This document shows, piece after piece, positions 10,072 to 18,658 of a DNA stretch of 64,000 bases (the first letter of the stretch is position 1; each line of letters starts with the position of its first letter). Position numbers and translations under genes: made by a program. The notes under the pieces were generated by a model. That model had not been told where the DNA came from, ran no database searches, and worked only from the letters and a program-made list of their open reading frames with translations. This DNA is from an uncultured Rhodanobacteraceae bacterium (GTDB taxonomy: Bacteria > Pseudomonadota > Gammaproteobacteria > Xanthomonadales > SZUA-5), in assembly GCA_937928755.1 (NCBI GenBank), contig CALEZI010000002.1, positions 1-64,000 on the forward strand, given 5' to 3'.

Positions 10072-10185
10072 TTGTCCGCAAAGGACGCAAAGGACGCAAA
10101 GAGAGCCAAGAACCCAGGTGTTGATGTTCTGCTGGATTTGCTTTGCTTTGCGTCCTTTGCGTCCTTTGCGTCCTTTGCGGAAAGC
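10072..10185. repeat. Inverted repeat of AAAGGACGC units (family B, copy 1)
   Basis: The left arm (about 10072-10110) reads TTGTCCGCAAAGGACGCAAA with a second AAAGGACGC unit. The right arm (about 10141-10185) is the complement with three TTTGCGTCC units. Related inverted repeats are at 60294-60430 and 63790-63915. The stretch 9936-10405 holds this element and a family C element; no gene is seen there. Confidence 0.85.
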
Positions 10186-10233
10186 TCTTCTTTCAGATAC
10201 TTGCGTTATGTTTGGTGAGAGTCCGTGCACTCG

Positions 10234-10330
10234 TTCGCGCATCGAACCTGTGGGAGCGGGTTCATCCCGCGAAATCTGTCGCGGAATAAATCCGCTCCCA
10301 CATGGAAATCAGAGCCTTACGGCATGTTCG
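10234..10330. repeat. REP-like palindrome with conserved flanks (family C, copy 1)
   Basis: The core 10249-10302 is an imperfect palindrome starting TGTGGGAGCGGGTTCATCCC and ending TCCGCTCCCACA. The flanks TTCGCGCATCGAAC and GCCTTACGGCATG are also conserved in copy 2 at 12452-12548. Both copies are in the same orientation and bracket the DUF4397 gene. Confidence 0.9.
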
Positions 10331-10405
10331 GTGACGGCGGAGTTCCGCAAGCTCTGGCGATTGCAGTCGCGACGCAAGAGCGCCGCGCTGAAAAGACGAC
10401 AGGCA

Positions 10406-12181
10406 TCAATCGCCCAGCGTGCAACCCGCCTTCGGCACCAGATTGTTCAGCACCACGGTGGCCGAGGTGAAGCTGCCAATCTGGTAGCGCATCTCGGCCT
10501 CGCTGCAACTGAGGAAGCGCAGGGTCATGAAACCGACATCGCGGGTGACCACTGGTGCCGGCTGATTGAACAGCCCGCCCTGGCTCTCGTAGATCGACAA
10601 TACGACGTCGCGATTGTCGAAGGCTCCGGGCAGGTTGCAGTTGCTGGCGCCCGGCGCCGAACGGCAGGAATCGAGCGTGTACCACAGATGACGTCCGCTG
10701 GCGTCGACACTGTAGGTGTACCAGGTTCCGACCAGGCGGTTCTGCGCCGGTAATGCGTGGAAGCTCCAGCCCTGGCCATTGAGCGCCGGGTTGTACCAGA
10801 TGCCATCGACACTCTGGTCGACCGCAGCCTCCAGCGGCACGTCGCCGAGCGGCACGGCCACGATGCCGAGCGGCTGATTGATGCCGTCGCCGACGGCATA
10901 CGCGGTTGCGACGGCTCCGGCAGGCAGGTTCAGCGGTGCCAGATCGATCAGGTTGACGTTGCCGTCAGGACTGGCCACCTTCACGTCGAGCGTGCCAGAG
11001 GCAAGCTCCAGGTAATCGCTGCTGGCGCCGTAGGGCACGCTGGAAAGCCCGGCGATGACGTCGCCACCGTCGCTGCGTACAGATACCGATGTTGCTGTCG
11101 GAGTCCCCGCGAAAGGTGCAGTGTGGGCGATGCGCAGCGAGTATCGACCGCTCGCCGGTGGTGCCCGCCGATCCTCGAATCGCTGCAACGCCAACGGCTG
11201 CAGGGAGCCGTTGCCGACCGCGGCAAGGGTGTAGCTGCGATTGCCGTCGAGTTCCACGGTGCCGCTGATGGCCGGCGTGCTGGACCCCTGCGGAAACACC
11301 TGAATCTGGTAGGCGCCCTGGGTCAGGTCGAGTTCCGGCGTGAACTGGCGGAACCGAAAATCGTTGAGCACTTCGGCGCCGTTGACCGTGACGCGGACGG
11401 CGGTGCCCTCGACGGTGGGTGCGAACGGCGCAAAGTGGGCGACGCGCACCTTGACCGGCCCGATCGCAAAAGTGGGCAATGGATTGCTCGGCGCTGCACC
11501 CGCGGCAATCGCGGTAATGCCGGTCGCATAGCCGTTGGCGCCGCCGGTGGCGACCAGCGTCAGGATGCCACCCGCCGGCAGCGCCGCCGGCTTCGGATCG
11601 ATCAGTGTGGTGTTGCCATCCGGAGTCGCGACCTTGAGATCGTAGCTCGCGGCGGGCAACGCAAGGTAACCGCTGGCTCCGCGGAAGGGGACGCGAGCCA
11701 GACCACCGACAATCGCGCCATTGTTGTCGCGCACCGAAACCTCGGTCGCCGCCAGCGTGTTGGCGAATGGCGCCGCATGCACCACGCGCACCTTGACCTG
11801 ACCGGCCGCCGGCGCGCTGTTGTCGTCGACCAGCGGCAACAACGACAGCGCCTGGTTGCTGCCGTCGCCGACCGCCAGCACGGTGTAGTCGGTGTTGTTG
11901 GCCAGGTCCAGCGTGGCGCTGATCGCCACCGTGGTACTACCGGTGGGAAGCACCTCGACGCGATAGCTACCGGCCGGTCCGAGCGTCAGGTACTCGGTGA
12001 ACTGGCCGAAAACCACGTTCTGCAGCGCGACTTGACCGTTGACGCGGATCGAGACCGAGGTGCCCTGCAGCGAGGGCGAGAATGGCGCGAAATGCCCGAC
12101 GGTGACGCGGGCGTTGGCAAATGCGGCGTCGCCGACTGTCGCCAGCGCGAGCGCGGCGACGATCCTGAGACTGCGTGACAT
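10406..12181 (-). CDS. Secreted DUF4397 multi-repeat protein with C-terminal WYT domain
   Basis: A 591-residue exported protein. Residues 1-22 form a signal peptide (MSRSLRIVAALALATVGDAA, then FA). Four DUF4397 repeats follow, beginning near residues 25, 130, 243 and 348, each opening with a motif such as VTVGHFAPFSP, VRVVHAAPFA, VRVAHFAPFAP and LRIAHTAPFA. The last 130 residues form a different domain (GIWYNPALNGQGWSF...GTWYTYSVDASGRHLWYTLD), also present in the prophage-borne protein at 20753-21688. DUF4397 folds as beta-sandwiches and is found in cell-surface proteins; its function is unknown. The ATG at 12181 is chosen for the signal peptide; the upstream in-frame start adds 15 unrelated residues. 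Confidence 0.85.
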   Translation of the reverse strand: MSRSLRIVAALALATVGDAAFANARVTVGHFAPFSPSLQGTSVSIRVNGQVALQNVVFGQFTEYLTLGPAGSYRVEVLPTGSTTVAISATLDLANNTDYTVLAVGDGSNQALSLLPLVDDNSAPAAGQVKVRVVHAAPFANTLAATEVSVRDNNGAIVGGLARVPFRGASGYLALPAASYDLKVATPDGNTTLIDPKPAALPAGGILTLVATGGANGYATGITAIAAGAAPSNPLPTFAIGPVKVRVAHFAPFAPTVEGTAVRVTVNGAEVLNDFRFRQFTPELDLTQGAYQIQVFPQGSSTPAISGTVELDGNRSYTLAAVGNGSLQPLALQRFEDRRAPPASGRYSLRIAHTAPFAGTPTATSVSVRSDGGDVIAGLSSVPYGASSDYLELASGTLDVKVASPDGNVNLIDLAPLNLPAGAVATAYAVGDGINQPLGIVAVPLGDVPLEAAVDQSVDGIWYNPALNGQGWSFHALPAQNRLVGTWYTYSVDASGRHLWYTLDSCRSAPGASNCNLPGAFDNRDVVLSIYESQGGLFNQPAPVVTRDVGFMTLRFLSCSEAEMRYQIGSFTSATVVLNNLVPKAGCTLGD

Positions 12182-12451
12182 GGGCGATTCTCCTGCTGGG
12201 GCCATGAGGACAGCGGCGTGCGCCACTGTTCAGCTGCCAATTGGCAGCGCTGGACCAGCATGGAATGTCGAGCATCAACGCTCGATGCAATTCGTATCAA
12301 TTTCGCGTCGCGATTTCGTCGCCGTCGCGTGCAGCGTCCGTCGTCGATCCGTGCAGGCAGCCTCGGTGCAAGCGGCAGGGCGCGTGCACCGGGCCATACA
12401 AGCTTGCGTCCTTTTCGGCGAGAGTCCCGATCGCCGTTGGCGGTGCGCTGA

Positions 12452-12548
12452 TTCGCGCATCGAACTTGTGGGAGCGGGTTCATCCCGCGAAAGCTCTCGC
12501 GGAGTAAATCCGCTCCCACATGCAAATCAATGCCTTACGGCATGGTCG
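12452..12548. repeat. REP-like palindrome with conserved flanks (family C, copy 2)
   Basis: The core 12467-12520 differs from copy 1 at only a few positions, and the outer flanks match for about 15 bases on each side. It lies in the 12182-12614 gap between hflC and the DUF4397 gene; nothing else is recognisable in that gap. Confidence 0.9.
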
Positions 12549-12614
12549 TCAAGAGCGAACGAGTCCCGCGAAGCGTCGACCTCAAGCTGGGGAGGTAGCC
12601 CGCTCCCAGCGCCG

Positions 12615-13571
12615 CTACTGCACCGACTGGCTGCGCTTGCGAGTCGACTCCAGATACCTGAAGAACTCCGAATCCGCTCCCAGCATCAGCGTGGTGTTGG
12701 CGCCCATCGAGTGATAGCTCTCCAGCGTGCTGAGGAACGCGTAGAACTCGGGATCGGCACCGAAGGATTCGCCGTAGATCCTGGTTGCTTCCGCATCCGC
12801 CTTGCCGCGAATCTCCGCCGCCTGGCGCTCGGCTTCGGAGCGGATGGTGCGCAGCTCGCGCTGCATTTCGCCGAGGATCTCCTGGCTGCGGCCCTGGCCC
12901 TCGGAACGGAAGCGCTCGGCGATGCTCTGGCGCTCGGAGACCATGCGGTTCTCGACCTGCGCGCGCACGCTGTCGATGTAATTGATGCGCTTCAGGCGCA
13001 CGTCGACCAGTTCGATGCCGAGCTCAGGTGTCTGCTTCGCGGCGGCGGCCAGGATCTCCTGTTCCAGCCGTTCGCGACCCTTCTTCGGCTTGTCGAGGTC
13101 GACCTCGCCGATCGCGACGCCCTCCTCGGTGAGTGTCTTGACGTCGACGTCCCAGTCGGCCGAGCGCACGATTTCTTCCAGGTCGGTGCCGGAGATGATG
13201 TCGCGCACCACCGAGTCGATAATGTCGTCGAGGCGCGTGCGGGCACCGGCTTCATCGCGCACCGATTGCATGAACTTGAGCGGATCGGCGATGCGCCAGC
13301 GCGCGGTGGCATCGACCAGGATGAATTCGCGACCCAAGGTGGGCACCTGCGACACGTCGCCATCCCACGGCATGATGCGCTTGTCGAAGCGACGCACGTC
13401 CTGGATGAACGGCTTCTTGAAATGCAGCCCCGGTTCGGCGATGACCTCGCCCACGGGTTGACCGAATTGCACGAGGATGGCCTGCTCGGCCTGGTCGACG
13501 ACGAACATTGCCGGTCGCGCCAGCAGCACCAGCAGCACCGCGAGGAACAGGATAGCGACGATGCGACTCAT
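12615..13571 (-). CDS. hflC: HflC, FtsH-regulating SPFH/band 7 protein
   Basis: A 318-residue partner of HflK in the membrane complex that surrounds and modulates the FtsH protease. One N-terminal membrane segment (residues 3-20, IVAILFLAVLLVLLARPA) is followed by the band 7/SPFH domain (VVDQAEQAILVQFGQPVGEV, then EPGLHFKKPFIQDVRRFDKR). A long helical stretch follows with SERQSIAERFRSEGQG and DAEATRIYGESFGADPEFYAF, a HflC hallmark. Its start overlaps the hflK stop by ATGA, so translation is coupled. The length is close to the usual 330. Confidence 0.95.
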   Translation of the reverse strand: MSRIVAILFLAVLLVLLARPAMFVVDQAEQAILVQFGQPVGEVIAEPGLHFKKPFIQDVRRFDKRIMPWDGDVSQVPTLGREFILVDATARWRIADPLKFMQSVRDEAGARTRLDDIIDSVVRDIISGTDLEEIVRSADWDVDVKTLTEEGVAIGEVDLDKPKKGRERLEQEILAAAAKQTPELGIELVDVRLKRINYIDSVRAQVENRMVSERQSIAERFRSEGQGRSQEILGEMQRELRTIRSEAERQAAEIRGKADAEATRIYGESFGADPEFYAFLSTLESYHSMGANTTLMLGADSEFFRYLESTRKRSQSVQ

Positions 13572-14617
13572 TGCGTGTTCTCCTTGCGCGTGGCGCCTAC
13601 GTTCATCAGGGGCAACGGTCCGACCTGACCGTCCTGGACCACCAGCACCGATCCGACCTTCGGCAGCACCGCGTTGAGCGCCTCCAGGTACATACGCGTG
13701 CGCGTGACTTCTGGTGCGCTCTTGTATTCGACCAGGATGGCGTTGAAGCGCGCGGTCTCGCCCCTGGCCTGGTTGACGCGTTCGGTGGCGTAACCCTGGG
13801 CTTCCGACAGGGCCCGGTTGGCTTCACCCTTGGCTTTCGGGATTTCCTGATTGGCCTGCTTGGTGGCCTCGTTGATCATGCGTTCGCGCTCCTGGCGCGC
13901 CTCGTTGACCTCGTTGAAGGCTGGCTGCACGGCCGCCGGCGGCACCACGTCCTGCAGTTCCACGGTGACCACGTGAATGCCGTTGTCGTAGGCGGCCATC
14001 GCTTTCTGGATCTCGTCGCGCGCTCGCGTGGCAATGGCGACGCGCGCGGTGGTCAGCACCTCACTGCCGAGGCGATTGCCGACCACCCGACGCATCACCG
14101 ATTCGGAGATGTCGCGCAGCGTGCGATCGGGGTCGCGCTGGTTGTACAGGTATTTCTCCGGATCGGAGATGCGGTACTGGACCACCCATTCGACGTCGAT
14201 GATGTTGAGGTCGCCGGACAGCATCAGCGACTCGTCGGGGAAATCCTGACTCGAGTAATAGGAACGCTCGCCATCATCCGAGCCCGCGGTGCGGAAACCG
14301 AACTCCTGCTTCATCACCCGCTCGGTTGCGACCTTCTGCACTGCATCGACGCCGAACGGCAGTTTGAAATGCAGCCCGGGATCGTTGATCGAAACGACCT
14401 TGCCGAAGCGCTTGACCACCGCACGCTCTTCCGGCTGCACCGTGTAATAGGCACTGCTGACGCCCCAGACCACGAAGCCGAGCACGATCAGCGCCATCAC
14501 GCCGAACCCGCGAGCGCCTCCGCCCGGGACGGCCTTTCCAGCGCCGCCTCGACCGCCACCGGTTTTGCCGGTCACGGCTTTCAGCAAGGCCGCCACCTTC
14601 TCGTTTGCGTCGCTCAT
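13568..14617 (-). CDS. hflK: HflK, FtsH-regulating SPFH/band 7 protein
   Basis: A 349-residue protein with a Gly-rich N-terminus (GKTGGGRGGAGKAVPGGGAR), one membrane segment near residues 38-57, and the SPFH domain from YTVQPEERAVVKRFG. The C-terminal helical region has NEARQERERMINEATKQAN, as in HflK. It is shorter than E. coli HflK (419), mainly in the Gly-rich tail and the C-terminus. The ATG at 14617 has a GGAGA element about 12 bases upstream; the open frame extends far beyond it without homology. The pair is not next to hfq/hflX or purA here, unlike the arrangement in many relatives. Confidence 0.93.
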   Translation of the reverse strand: MSDANEKVAALLKAVTGKTGGGRGGAGKAVPGGGARGFGVMALIVLGFVVWGVSSAYYTVQPEERAVVKRFGKVVSINDPGLHFKLPFGVDAVQKVATERVMKQEFGFRTAGSDDGERSYYSSQDFPDESLMLSGDLNIIDVEWVVQYRISDPEKYLYNQRDPDRTLRDISESVMRRVVGNRLGSEVLTTARVAIATRARDEIQKAMAAYDNGIHVVTVELQDVVPPAAVQPAFNEVNEARQERERMINEATKQANQEIPKAKGEANRALSEAQGYATERVNQARGETARFNAILVEYKSAPEVTRTRMYLEALNAVLPKVGSVLVVQDGQVGPLPLMNVGATRKENTQ

Positions 14618-14848
14618 CGTCGCTGTCTCCAATCGTGACCGTGTCCTGAGCATAGCGTTGTCGACGCCTTGCGCCTGCAATGCAGCCTGCCTTCGTTGAT
14701 GAGGGTCAACACGCCCGCGAACCGGCGCGCTAATCTGGCGGCCTTGGTGGGCGCTCTCCGGGGTTGAGGCAGCATGCGGCGGCAGTTTCTCTTCAGGTCC
14801 TGGCTCGGGTTTCGACGTCGGTCCACACCGAGCGCGGCTGTTTGAGTC

Positions 14849-16231
14849 ATGGATGTCTTCAACTGGAGTCCATTGTTCGAAACCGGCATAACGTTGGTCG
14901 ACGACCAGCATCGGCGACTGGTTGCGATCATCAACCGACTGGGCGACGTGCTGATCAAGGGTCAGATCGACCCCGCGCGCATCGAAGACGAATACCAGGC
15001 GCTGACCGACTACGCGCAGCGACACTTTGCCGATGAAGAAGGTTTGATGGCTGCGGCGCAGCTCGATCCTCACTACATCGAGCACCATCGACAGCAGCAC
15101 CGCGAATTTGTCGGGCAACTCGGAGCGCTCTGGCTGCGACGGTCGGCGACCCACGAATCAGCCGAGGCACTGCATGGGTTCCTGTCGTCCTGGCTGACCT
15201 TTCACATGCTCGATGAAGATCAGGGCATGGCGCGGCAGATCGACCGGCGGCGCGCCGGCAAGGATCCTGCAGAAAGTGCCCTGCATCATGAGTCGGCCGA
15301 TGCCAAGGGCAATGCGGTATTGCTGGCATCGATGCGCAAGCTGCACCGGGCATTGGCGGACGCCAATGCGCACCTCGAGGAGCAGGTTCGCGACCGCACG
15401 CGCGACCTGTTGCAGGCGGAAAAGATGGCGGCCGTGGGACAGCTCGCAGCCGGCGTCGCGCACGAGATCAACAATCCGATCGGATTCGTGACGTCGAATC
15501 TCGGATCGCTGGAAAGCTATGCATCGCAATTGCTCGGTGTCATCGATGCTTGCGGCGAGCTGGTGGCTGCGCAACCGGAGACTGCGCAACGCTTCCAGGC
15601 GATCAGCGCGGATGCGGATCTGGCTTACCTGCGAACCGATCTGGCCGCGTTGTTGGCGGAAACCAGGCAGGGACTGCAACGGGTCAGCACGATCGTCAAC
15701 GCGCTACAGGACTTCGCCAGGGCGGACACCGATGAAAAGGTCGATGCGGACCTGCTGGCGGGGCTGGAAAGCACGCTCAACGTGACCGCCAGCCTGCTCA
15801 AGGACAGATTGGAGGTGGTACGCGAACTGACGCCGCTGCCTTTGGTGCGCTGCGCGCCGCAGCAGATCAATCAGGTATTCATGAACCTGCTGATCAACGC
15901 GACACAGGCGATCAAGGGTAACGGCCGCATCCTGTTGCGCAGCGGATTCGACGAGGATGGCGTCTGGGTCGAAGTCAGCGATTCCGGATGCGGCATCGCC
16001 GCGGAGCAACTGCCGCGTGTGTTCGAACCGTTCTTCACCACCCAGCCGGTGGGCAGCGGCACCGGGCTGGGCCTGACCACCGCCTGGGACATCGTCGTCG
16101 ACAAGCATGGCGGCCGCATCGACGTTCGCAGCACGCCCGGCGACGGATCCAGCTTCACCGTATGGTTGCCGCGCAATCGCAGCGAAACGTCGACACCGAG
16201 CGCAGCCGAAGGCGCGGCCTCGGGTCGCTGA
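14849..16231 (+). CDS. Hemerythrin-domain sensor histidine kinase
   Basis: A 460-residue cytoplasmic kinase with no membrane segment. Residues 1-130 form a bacteriohemerythrin domain with its di-iron ligands in order: H21 (DDQH), H59 and E63 (HFADEE), H80 and H84 (HRQQH), and the late HMLDED. A coiled coil (residues 160-200) leads to the histidine-kinase core: VAHEINNPIG with the phosphoacceptor His near residue 210, NLLINATQAIKG (N box), DSGCGIA (G1), FEPFFTT (F) and GSGTGLGLTTA (G2). It probably senses O2, NO or redox state through the di-iron site. No response regulator is adjacent. It is divergent from hflK. Confidence 0.92.
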   Translation: MDVFNWSPLFETGITLVDDQHRRLVAIINRLGDVLIKGQIDPARIEDEYQALTDYAQRHFADEEGLMAAAQLDPHYIEHHRQQHREFVGQLGALWLRRSATHESAEALHGFLSSWLTFHMLDEDQGMARQIDRRRAGKDPAESALHHESADAKGNAVLLASMRKLHRALADANAHLEEQVRDRTRDLLQAEKMAAVGQLAAGVAHEINNPIGFVTSNLGSLESYASQLLGVIDACGELVAAQPETAQRFQAISADADLAYLRTDLAALLAETRQGLQRVSTIVNALQDFARADTDEKVDADLLAGLESTLNVTASLLKDRLEVVRELTPLPLVRCAPQQINQVFMNLLINATQAIKGNGRILLRSGFDEDGVWVEVSDSGCGIAAEQLPRVFEPFFTTQPVGSGTGLGLTTAWDIVVDKHGGRIDVRSTPGDGSSFTVWLPRNRSETSTPSAAEGAASGR

Positions 16232-16259
16232 CTCTGCAGACGCCTTTGTCCAACGGCAG

Positions 16260-16472
16260 GAAATAGCGCCGCTCAGCGAGTTCGCCAATCTTCGTTCCTA
16301 TGGCCGCGCCGGCATCCACCGAGAACCGGTAATGCACGCCGATGTAGATGCGCGATAACGCAACATCATCGACATATGCCTTCGGCGCTTCGGAACGTGC
16401 CGATACCATCTGCGGCAGCAGGCTCGCGGCGACCGCCGCGGACAGGACCAGGGGTCGACGCAGATCACGCAT
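16260..16472 (-). pseudogene. Remnant of a PAP2/vanadium haloperoxidase-type phosphatase
   Basis: A short frame starting at 16472 joins a signal-peptide-like start (MRDLRRPLVLSAAVAASLLP) to ALSRIYIGVHYRFSVDAGAAIGTKIGELAERRYF, which resembles the C-terminal motif of the PAP2/haloperoxidase superfamily (SR-x-Y-x-G-x-H near a conserved Asp and a Gly/Leu-rich helix). The body of about 200-400 residues that should lie between is missing. The frame then runs on into the antisense 3' end of the kinase gene, to 16155. The best reading is an internal deletion leaving only the ends of the gene. Confidence 0.55.
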
Positions 16473-16553
16473 GGTGTGGCATTTCCGCCGCGGGCGGAAA
16501 CCGGGTTGAGCAGCCGGTATCGCAACGGCGGATGGCGAATCGGCAAGGCGCCA

Positions 16554-16632
16554 GCTCTTGTAGAGCGGAGCTTGCTCCGCTGCTCCTTGCTCTTCCGCGC
16601 GCCAAGCCGAGCAAGCTCGGCTCTACAAGAGC
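16554..16632. repeat. Compound inverted repeat with CTTGTAGAGC arms
   Basis: The outer arms GCTCTTGTAGAGC (16554-16566) and GCTCTACAAGAGC (16620-16632) are exact complements. Inside are two smaller palindromes, GGAGCTTGCTCC and CCGAGCAAGCTCGG. It resembles the mosaic REP elements of pseudomonads and xanthomonads. It occupies the gap before the tRNA-Arg promoter. Confidence 0.8.
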
Positions 16633-16687
16633 CCGCAGACCGCAGCCGACGGGCGCTTGCGCGCCACTGGCGCGCGCCCGGCTGAAC

Positions 16688-16731
16688 GCCGGTCGGCTGT
16701 GCCGACCGGCCGGATATCCAACCGCTATACT
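16688..16731 (+). promoter_or_regulatory. Likely original promoter of tRNA-Arg(CCT), now orphaned
   Basis: The -10-like hexamer TATACT (16726-16731) sits 12 bases before the tRNA 5' end at 16744, right for a start near 16738. A perfect 10-bp hairpin (16688-16697 with 16701-16710) overlaps the -35 area, where no good hexamer is seen. After prophage insertion this promoter reads only a 39-base tRNA fragment and then phage DNA. Confidence 0.45.
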
Positions 16732-16742
16732 GTTGGGTTCAT

Positions 16743-16782
16743 TGCCCCCGTAGCTCAGTTGGATAGAGCGTCCCCCTCCTAA
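16743..16782 (+). other. attL of island 1: duplicated 5' half of tRNA-Arg(CCT)
   Basis: Forty bases are identical to 34078-34117, from one base before the tRNA 5' end through the anticodon loop (CTCCTAA). Identity stops at the next base, and the 3' half of the tRNA is absent here. The fragment cannot form a tRNA. It marks the left boundary of the prophage. Confidence 0.93.
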
Positions 16783-16955
16783 AGCGCATGGGCGACTATC
16801 CAGACGCTACAAATCAACAACTTGGCCAGCACTCAAGCCGACCGATTGCGCTATTTCCCGGTCGAAATAGCACAGTTAGCACAGGTCACATCCCCGCCCG
16901 CGTGTCCCGATCCACCTGCCGCGCCAGTTCGTTGCGCTGCGCCTGTAGCTCGCGG

Positions 16956-18536
16956 TCAGCTTGGCTGCTCCGTCGAGTAGATCGCCACGGCAACCGACGT
17001 TCCCGCGAATTCGTTGGCGAACACTTCGGACCAGCATCCGGGCATGCCATCGACGACTGCCGTTCCGCGCATCGATGCCGGCAGGATCGCCACCAACCGA
17101 CCGCCCGGCTTCAACAGCGATGCCGCAGCCTGGACATGCGCCGCCGCCCTGCCCTGCGAAAACGGTGGATTTGTCACGATCTTGTCCCACCGGCGCGCAT
17201 CTTGCTGGGCGAATTCGAGGAAGTCACGGCACTCGACCGCGAAGCCCTTGGCCTCCAGCACCTTCGCATGCAACCGCGATAGCTCGACGCACTGGGTATC
17301 CGGCGGCATCAGCTCGGCCAGCGCTCCTGAGCCGGCGCTCGGCTCAAGGCATGCGTCCCCCGGGCGAATCTCGGCGATCTCGATCGCTGCGCGTGCCACC
17401 AGTTCGGGTGTCGGGTAGAACTGGTGCGTTTTCTGGTCCGGCACGCAGCCGCTGGTGATGATCTCGGCGATGACGTCGTGCGCGTTGTAGTCGAAGTGGA
17501 ACAGCCCGCGTCCTTGGTCGACGCCGCCGAGCAGTTCAAGGACGCGCCCAGCCTCGCCAAGCACATGCTTGTCGGCGTCATAGGTGCGTAGCTGAATCGC
17601 GTTGCCGCCGCGGTCGTGGCGCACCCCGTCCGCATTCGCGAGGACGGACAGCACAGCCGCCGGCAGTGGGCGCTGGATCGCGGCCCATTCGCGCGACTTC
17701 TTGGCCGGGCGTTGCCGCGCGTTCGCCGGGATCACCAGCGGGTGCAGGTGCGCCAGCACCGCATTCAAGCGCCAGGCCATTTCCGGGTGCACTTCGATAT
17801 GCGCTGTCCCGACCTTGTAGACCCGAAGCCGCAACGCGCCGCCGTCGATCGGCCACCACTTGCCCGTCTGCGTGCGGACCTTGCGCATGATCGCGTCCGT
17901 GCTCGACCAGTGCGGATCCTCGGCACCGGTGAACTTGGCAACCACGCAACGCAGGTCGTGGATGCTGCCGACTCGGTCGCTTGATGTGGATCCCCACGAG
18001 TTGTAGCAGTAGGCGATGATCATCCGTGAGCCGAATCCCTGCGGCTGGTTCGTGACGTGGTTGCCAGAAAGCACCCGGAAGATGCCGTCGACGCGTTCGG
18101 CCAAGAACAGCATACGGTCGGCCGCAAACTGCTCCAGCGTCGCCCGCAGGTTAGCATCCGTGAATTCCGGGCACTTCAGTTCCCGAAACTGCTTGTGCCA
18201 CTGCTCCCGGCGCGGCTGCGGCAAGCACGAATAGATGTCCGTGAGGTCGAGCGCGCGCTTCCAGAAGTCAGCGTTGGCTGCCGCCATCGCGCCGCCAAGG
18301 TCGAACATCGATCGCACGTACTCGTCGCCGTGGCGCCGGTCGGGGTTTGTGTTGCCCTCGCGGAAGTAGTGCAGCACCGACGCGAGATCAGATGCCATGA
18401 CCGCAGCCGTCTGGCGGATGCGCTCGGTCACCAGCGCGTAATCGTCGAGCAGCCGCCCAGCCGGCGACCACACGACCGGAGCGAACAGGTGCTCCGGCTC
18501 GTGCAACACCAGTTCGGATTCAATGACGGCATTCAC
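16956..18536 (-). CDS. DUF4942 domain protein with N6-adenine-type methyltransferase domain
   Basis: A 526-residue phage protein. The N-terminal half (about 1-330) matches DUF4942, seen in phage and plasmid methyltransferases. The C-terminal part has an AdoMet-binding motif I, CLEPSAGSGALAEL (near residue 400), and the catalytic motif IV TNPPF (near residue 462), followed by a GGRLVAILPASM strand. It probably methylates adenine in DNA, protecting phage DNA or altering regulation. It is the last gene of the Arc-antirepressor operon. The start is GTG at 18536, overlapping the preceding small gene as GTGA. The target sequence cannot be predicted. Confidence 0.82.
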   Translation of the reverse strand: MNAVIESELVLHEPEHLFAPVVWSPAGRLLDDYALVTERIRQTAAVMASDLASVLHYFREGNTNPDRRHGDEYVRSMFDLGGAMAAANADFWKRALDLTDIYSCLPQPRREQWHKQFRELKCPEFTDANLRATLEQFAADRMLFLAERVDGIFRVLSGNHVTNQPQGFGSRMIIAYCYNSWGSTSSDRVGSIHDLRCVVAKFTGAEDPHWSSTDAIMRKVRTQTGKWWPIDGGALRLRVYKVGTAHIEVHPEMAWRLNAVLAHLHPLVIPANARQRPAKKSREWAAIQRPLPAAVLSVLANADGVRHDRGGNAIQLRTYDADKHVLGEAGRVLELLGGVDQGRGLFHFDYNAHDVIAEIITSGCVPDQKTHQFYPTPELVARAAIEIAEIRPGDACLEPSAGSGALAELMPPDTQCVELSRLHAKVLEAKGFAVECRDFLEFAQQDARRWDKIVTNPPFSQGRAAAHVQAAASLLKPGGRLVAILPASMRGTAVVDGMPGCWSEVFANEFAGTSVAVAIYSTEQPS

Positions 18537-18658
18537 AGGAACGCCGCCTTGAACACGATTCCGCCAGTGGCCAGCGCCAGCGCCGACGCCTGTTCCTGCG
18601 TCAGCGGCTCGCTGTTGAGCATCCGGGTGCCGATGCGCACACAGTAATGAGTGCTCAT
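18533..18658 (-). CDS. Small phage protein, 41 residues, function unknown
   Basis: The reading frame begins ATGAGCACTCATTACTGTG at 18658, giving MSTHYCVRIGTRMLNSEP and a tail LATGGIVFKAAFL. It overlaps both neighbours by four bases (ATGA upstream, GTGA downstream), the pattern of a real gene in a coupled phage operon. No family is recognised, and it is too short for domain calls. Confidence 0.55.
   Translation of the reverse strand: MSTHYCVRIGTRMLNSEPLTQEQASALALATGGIVFKAAFL

Noticed and set aside
16744..16782. A second tRNA-Arg gene
   Set aside because: Only the 5' half is present and the sequence diverges right after the anticodon loop; it is an attachment-site remnant.
16880..16955. A short minus-strand reading frame just after the DUF4942 methyltransferase (ending DRELQAQRNELARQ...)
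   Set aside because: The residue pattern looks protein-like, but no start codon or ribosome site within the proper frame could be found, and the length is under 30 residues.
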